Program-made: the position numbers and the translations under genes | Assembly (NCBI RefSeq): GCF_017114995.1 | Contig: NZ_JABXKL010000083.1 | Coordinates: 62,001 to 126,000 of the forward strand | Source: Nostoc sp. NMS9 | GTDB taxonomy: Bacteria; Cyanobacteriota; Cyanobacteriia; Cyanobacteriales; Nostocaceae | Direction: 5' to 3' | Length of the DNA: 64,000 nt | Notes under the pieces: model-generated | The model's input: the letters and a program-made list of their open reading frames with translations, nothing else | What the model was told of the DNA's origin: nothing | The model's database searches: none | Part shown: positions 61,080 to 64,000 of the stretch, one piece after another | Layout: each line of letters begins with the position of its first letter | Numbering within the stretch: position 1 is the stretch's first letter

Positions 61080-61320
61080 AGTCTTTGATACTCGTGAACG
61101 AGTCTTTAATACTCGCCGACGAGTCTTTGATACTCGTGAATGAGTCTTTGATACTCGCTGACGAGTCTTTGATACTCGTGAATGAGTCTTTGATTCTCGC
61201 CGACGAGTCTTTTAGACTCGTGAATGAGTCTTTGATTCTCGCTGACGAGTCTTTTAGACTCGTGAATGAGTCTTTGATACTCGCCGACGAGTCTTTTATA
61301 CTCGTGAACGAATCTAGAGG
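61080..61320 (+). repeat. 21-bp tandem repeat array, about 11 units, with 42-bp higher order
   Basis: Unit GAGTCTTTGATACTCGTGAA + C, alternating with a CGCCGAC variant. The plus-strand frame is open throughout (61085-61357) because 21 is a multiple of 3, giving a heptad LILVNES/LILADES repeat, but no ribosome site precedes it. No unique spacers, so not CRISPR. A three-unit relative lies inverted at 30556-30625. Confidence 0.9.
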
Positions 61321-61456
61321 ACTGATTTCAGAAACTTTTTACATTGTCGCTGATTAATTAAGAGTAATGCGATCGCATCTTTTCTCTCAGCAATCCAAAA
61401 ATAATCATGCCCAGTATTACTAAATACGGCTCTCAAGGTGTGTTTAGTGGTAATGA

Positions 61457-61705
61457 CTATGAAAACGCTTGTTCAGCTAGAATTTTATCGTGATTTACCG
61501 ATGTATATTTAAATCCACTTCCCTTTGGTGCAGGAGTAAGAGATAGACCTTGCTTTCGTGGAGGTAAATAGCCACGTTGGCAAAGGAAATCTTCTAAAGC
61601 AATTTCTGTAACGACATTAGCAGGTATAGAAACTTTCTGATCTTTGATATAGGCATTGAGAGCATTAGCGATCGCATCTGGCAGTGTAATATTGAAGGAT
61701 TGCAT
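61457..61705 (-). CDS. Small antitoxin-like protein
   Basis: 82 aa. MQSFNITLPDAIANALNAYI then KDQKVSIPANVVTEIALEDF resembles a ribbon-helix-helix start (strand NITLP, then two helices), and the C-terminal part (PPRKQGLSLTPAPKGSGFKY) is an extended tail that could bind a toxin. No toxin gene directly follows. The DNA around its start is repeated upstream of the DUF433 gene at 62330. Confidence 0.55.
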   Translation of the reverse strand: MQSFNITLPDAIANALNAYIKDQKVSIPANVVTEIALEDFLCQRGYLPPRKQGLSLTPAPKGSGFKYTSVNHDKILAEQAFS

Positions 61706-61757
61706 AAGCTGGTTATATTGTGGCCGATTAATTTAAGATTAACGCGATCGTATTTCC
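61670..61757 (-). repeat. Duplicated leader segment, copy 1 (copy 2 at 62333-62412)
   Basis: ATCGCATCTGGCAGTGTAAT followed by ATTGAAGGATTGCATAAGCT and GGTTATATTGTGGCCGATTA match 62333-62412 closely. It contains the 5' codons and leader of the 61457 gene. A shorter third copy (CATTGTCGCTGATTAATTAA...GCGATCGCATCTT) lies at 61343-61385. Confidence 0.8.
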
Positions 61758-61789
61758 TCACTCAGAAATCCAATAATAATCATAGTTGC

Positions 61790-62125
61790 CTAAGTGATCG
61801 CATCTGGCAGTCTGATAGTAACCACATCACCTGGTTGAATCGTTACTAAAGCTTCTTGAACTTTAGGCATCAGAGGTTTTAGAACTTCTAAACGATTGCT
61901 GGGAGATGCGAGAACGATTATAGCTAGGTCAATATTATTCAAATTTTGTTGAGCTGTTAAGTTTTGATCAATGGTGATGAATACATCAAACTTTGTCTTC
62001 GCTAGTCGCAATAACTCACCATTCTTTTTACTTGCCCATCCTTGCTCTGGTACAGTCACAACCTGATGACCTGTGATTTCTGGCTTTAATTTCTTAGGTA
62101 GGCATTCATCAAGCAGCACTTTCAT
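61790..62125 (-). CDS. DUF5615 PIN-like protein, likely toxin
   Basis: 111 aa. MKVLLDECLPKKLKPEITGH, TVPEQGWASKKNGELLRLAK, FDVFITIDQNLTAQQNLNNI: conserved acidic residues D6-E7 and D52 of the PIN-like core are present (LLDECLP; ITIDQN). The family is thought to be RNase-like toxin. It overlaps the DUF433 gene by 17 bp and is translated after it. Intact, unlike the copy at 34315. Confidence 0.85.
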   Translation of the reverse strand: MKVLLDECLPKKLKPEITGHQVVTVPEQGWASKKNGELLRLAKTKFDVFITIDQNLTAQQNLNNIDLAIIVLASPSNRLEVLKPLMPKVQEALVTIQPGDVVTIRLPDAIT

Positions 62126-62330
62126 AAGAAGATAATACCGTTTTCAGAGCTAGCTTGAGAAATGCTGTTGCCTGTGCGCGGCTCACAGTGGGAAAATCTT
62201 CTAGAAAGTCATCGAGGCGATCACTTGCTTCGAGATAATCAACCAATGTTTGTACTGGTACGCGAGTTCCATAGAAAACTGGTGTACCAGAAAGGATGTC
62301 GGGAGAAGTTTGTATTAGTTGAGATTCCAT
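62109..62330 (-). CDS. DUF433 family protein, likely antitoxin
   Basis: 73 aa from the ATG at 62330 (MESQLIQTSPDILSGTPVFY); the longer frame to 62360 uses duplicated leader DNA. DUF433 core GTRVPVQTLVDYLEASDRLD and DFPTVSRAQATAFLKLAL. It precedes and overlaps the DUF5615 toxin gene, the usual order. Confidence 0.85.
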   Translation of the reverse strand: MESQLIQTSPDILSGTPVFYGTRVPVQTLVDYLEASDRLDDFLEDFPTVSRAQATAFLKLALKTVLSSYESAA

Positions 62331-62332
62331 AT

Positions 62333-62412
62333 CGCATCTGGCAGTGTGATATTGAAGCATTGCATAAGCTGGTTACATTGTCGCCAATTAATTTCAGAGT
62401 AACGCGATCGCA
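62333..62412 (-). repeat. Duplicated leader segment, copy 2
   Basis: ATCGCATCTGGCAGTGTGAT then ATTGAAGCATTGCATAAGCT then GGTTACATTGTCGCCAATTA, the counterpart of 61670-61757. It encodes a remnant of the 61457 N-terminus (MQCFNITLPDAI on the minus strand) without the rest of that gene. Confidence 0.8.
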
Positions 62413-62482
62413 TCTCCCCCTCACCAAGCCAACCAAAATCATACTGTGCAACAATAGCTGTAGCTTAGTCAGAGTACAAAAT

Positions 62483-62677
62483 ATGGACTGGCGACAGTAC
62501 ATTCATTCAGACCCCAAAATTTTGCTGGGTAAGCCGATTGTCAAAGGAACTCGTTTATCTGTAGAGTTCTTATTGGGTTTGTTTGCTGCGGGGTGGACAG
62601 AACAACAAGTGCTAGAAAACTATCCTACTCTTACCTCAGAAGCACTAAGGGCGGTATTTGCTTTTACAGCAGAGTGA
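62483..62677 (+). CDS. DUF433 family protein, solitary
   Basis: 64 aa from the ATG at 62483 (MDWRQYIHSDPKILLGKPIV), which matches the DUF433 consensus HxDPxILxGKPxxKGTRLSV; upstream residues of the longer frame are antisense to another gene. Then EFLLGLFAAGWTEQQVLENY. No DUF5615 gene follows, so it is an orphan or acts with another partner. Confidence 0.8.
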   Translation: MDWRQYIHSDPKILLGKPIVKGTRLSVEFLLGLFAAGWTEQQVLENYPTLTSEALRAVFAFTAE

Positions 62678-62716
62678 ATTTTTGACTTTACGGTGTAATT
62701 GTAATCGCATTTCCCT

Positions 62717-64000
62717 TTATTCACCCATTGAAACTTGACTGCGGTCAAACAACCACCCATCGCCGACTATTTCCTCTAGGCGTTGATTGAGTCGGGAAAG
62801 GAAATATTCTGGCTCATTCAGCCGTTGCTGAACAAACCAAGTATTAAATGCTTCCTGCGTCTCAATTCCTTGCCTACCAGCCGCCCCTGATATCATCGTC
62901 AAACTATGCCCTTGAAATTCCTCTAACTGGGGATGACCTTCACCTCGGTCGTTGCAAAAGAAAATTGCCGTTGCTCCTAGTAAAGCTTCTAGTTCATCAC
63001 CTTGAGGGATTCTATTATAGAAAACACGGATTAACTGAATGGTTTGTGCTAAGGAAGTTTGAATTCTCAGCGTCAACCAGATTGCTTGAGCTAGGTAAAC
63101 CAAACCGTTGCTTTCATCTGCTACACCTAAATTACTCAAAACTGTTACCAAATCACTGTATGCACGAACCTGTGTAAGTGCTGAAACAGCTTGCAGATTT
63201 AGCTCTAATTGCCTAACTTTATCTCCAGTTTTACCTGCAAGAGAAGCCATGTTGTTGAGGGTAGCAGCCTTACCTTTAACATCGCCAATCTGCTCAGATA
63301 TTTCCAAGTCTTGCTCCCAGAGTGCGATCGCTCTAGCTATATCCCCTTGGTCGGCGATTACCTGTGCTATGTTGCCCAAGGTAGCGGCTTTACCTTTGAC
63401 ATCGCCAATTTGATCCTTTATTTCCAAGGATTGTTCCCAGAGTGCGATCCCTCTAGGTATGTCTCCTTGTTGGGCGATTACCAGTGCCATGTTGTTGAGG
63501 GTAGTGGCTTTACTTTTGACATCGCCAATCTGCTCAAATATTTCCAAGGATTGTTCCCAGAGTGTGATCGCTCTAGGTATGCCCCCTTGTTGGGCGAATA
63601 CCTGTGCCATGTTGTTGAGGGTAGTGGCTTTACCTTTGACATCGCCAATCTGCTCAGATATTTCTAAGGATTGCTCCCAGAGTGCCATCGCTCTAGGTAT
63701 GTCTCCTTGTTGGACGATTACCAATGCTATGTTGTTGAGGATAGTGGCTTTACCTTTGACATCACCAATCTGCTCAAATATTTCCAAGGATTGCTCCCAG
63801 AGTGCGATTACTCTAGGTATGTCCCATTGGTCGGCGATTACACTAGCTATATTGTTGAGGATAGTGGCTTTTTCTTGTAATTCCTCTTCAGGGCAAAGGT
63901 CTAAAGCTTTCTGATAATGGGCAACAGCCTCTTGCACAAAACCCAAAACATATTCGGCATGGGCGATGGTTCTCAAGATGCGGTAGTCTTGAAAAACTGC
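62717..64000 (-). CDS. TPR repeat protein (5' end beyond window)
   Basis: At least 427 codons; the frame stays open to the right edge (reading AVFQDYRILRTIAHAEYVLG), so the start is outside. Six nearly identical 40-aa TPRs of the Kinesin-light-chain type lie in the N-terminal part (GDVKGKATILNNIALVIVQQ; GDIPRAMALWEQSLEISEQI), followed by two weaker repeats and a C-terminal domain (~300 to end: FFCNDRGEGHPQLEEFQGHS, GIETQEAFNTWFVQQRLNEP). Such proteins in cyanobacteria often have an N-terminal NACHT or CHAT/AAA sensor domain; whether this one does cannot be seen here. Confidence 0.85.
   Translation of the reverse strand, partial: AVFQDYRILRTIAHAEYVLGFVQEAVAHYQKALDLCPEEELQEKATILNNIASVIADQWDIPRVIALWEQSLEIFEQIGDVKGKATILNNIALVIVQQGDIPRAMALWEQSLEISEQIGDVKGKATTLNNMAQVFAQQGGIPRAITLWEQSLEIFEQIGDVKSKATTLNNMALVIAQQGDIPRGIALWEQSLEIKDQIGDVKGKAATLGNIAQVIADQGDIARAIALWEQDLEISEQIGDVKGKAATLNNMASLAGKTGDKVRQLELNLQAVSALTQVRAYSDLVTVLSNLGVADESNGLVYLAQAIWLTLRIQTSLAQTIQLIRVFYNRIPQGDELEALLGATAIFFCNDRGEGHPQLEEFQGHSLTMISGAAGRQGIETQEAFNTWFVQQRLNEPEYFLSRLNQRLEEIVGDGWLFDRSQVSMGE

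Noticed and set aside
61080..61320. CRISPR array or real heptad-repeat protein gene
   Set aside because: No unique spacers; the open frame follows from the 21-bp unit length and has no ribosome site.
62848..63914. Plus-strand open frames opposite the TPR gene
   Set aside because: They mirror the TPR repeats on the other strand and carry no independent motif.

Overview
The window looks like chromosomal DNA of a filamentous, probably heterocyst-forming cyanobacterium (Nostocales; Nostoc/Anabaena type). The reasons are: very many GCGATCGC (HIP1) octamers, inside and outside genes; heptamer-type short tandem repeats such as repeated GTTAGGA or ACTCCTA between genes; small dispersed repeats; and protein families typical of these organisms (Uma2, DUF433/DUF5615, DUF6887/DUF6888, RMD1/DUF155, LapA-like and DUF3153 proteins). 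No species can be fixed from the sequence alone.

Layout. 0.5-2 kb: ubiD decarboxylase, flanked by an inverted pair of a ~100-bp dispersed repeat. 2.2-4 kb: a lone TauD/SyrP-like dioxygenase and a secreted SH3 protein. 4-12.5 kb: a decayed accessory region with a broken DUF4058 gene, a DUF559 endonuclease gene bounded by ~40-bp inverted repeats, an Rpn-type nuclease scrap, a PD-(D/E)XK-TPR fusion gene, a truncated ketosynthase III gene, IS630 and histidine-kinase scraps, RMD1, an HsdR-like nuclease, a Uma2 pseudogene and a three-gene RelE-type toxin-antitoxin operon. 12.6-17.7 kb: a Zorya-like anti-phage operon. It has a 115-aa leading gene of unknown function, a ZorA-like MotA-type channel with a long tail, a ZorB-like MotB/OmpA protein, and an EH_signature (ZorC-like) protein now split by an IS630 remnant. 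No ZorD helicase is present.

17.9-34 kb is mostly housekeeping: terC, ndk, speA, a sugar nucleotidyltransferase, scpA, an AI-2E type permease, pdxH, an azoreductase with a divergent HxlR regulator, pyrE, DUF3153, a TPR protein, argB, Uma2 and aroK. 34-43 kb holds a DUF433/DUF5615 pair (toxin frameshifted), ubiX beside an RNB-family protein whose catalytic aspartates seem to be replaced, a candidate small RNA, two genes sharing a repeated ~55-aa domain (one copy in the first, four in the second), a 20-bp tandem repeat array and clpP. 44-54 kb: a thioredoxin-fold DUF255 protein, mobA, a PAS/GAF histidine kinase followed by a response-regulator/kinase hybrid, trhO, tRNA-Ala(UGC), DUF2127 and an acyltransferase.

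54.4-55.9 kb is a G+C-rich insert foreign to its surroundings: an intact aldo/keto reductase between a cupin gene tail and the head of an F420-type NADP oxidoreductase gene. After tRNA-Ala(GGC) and another Uma2 gene comes a complete group II intron (57744-60014) carrying an RT-maturase-HNH protein. It sits inside a glyoxalase-family (VOC) gene whose reading frame is restored exactly by splicing. The last 4 kb hold DUF4385, a 21-bp tandem repeat array related to one at 30.6 kb, several small antitoxin/toxin genes with duplicated leader DNA, and a TPR gene running off the end.

The main points of interest are the Zorya-like operon, the group II intron with readable splice sites, the DUF559 cassette with terminal inverted repeats, the catalytically odd RNB protein, the G+C-rich insert and the related tandem repeat arrays.
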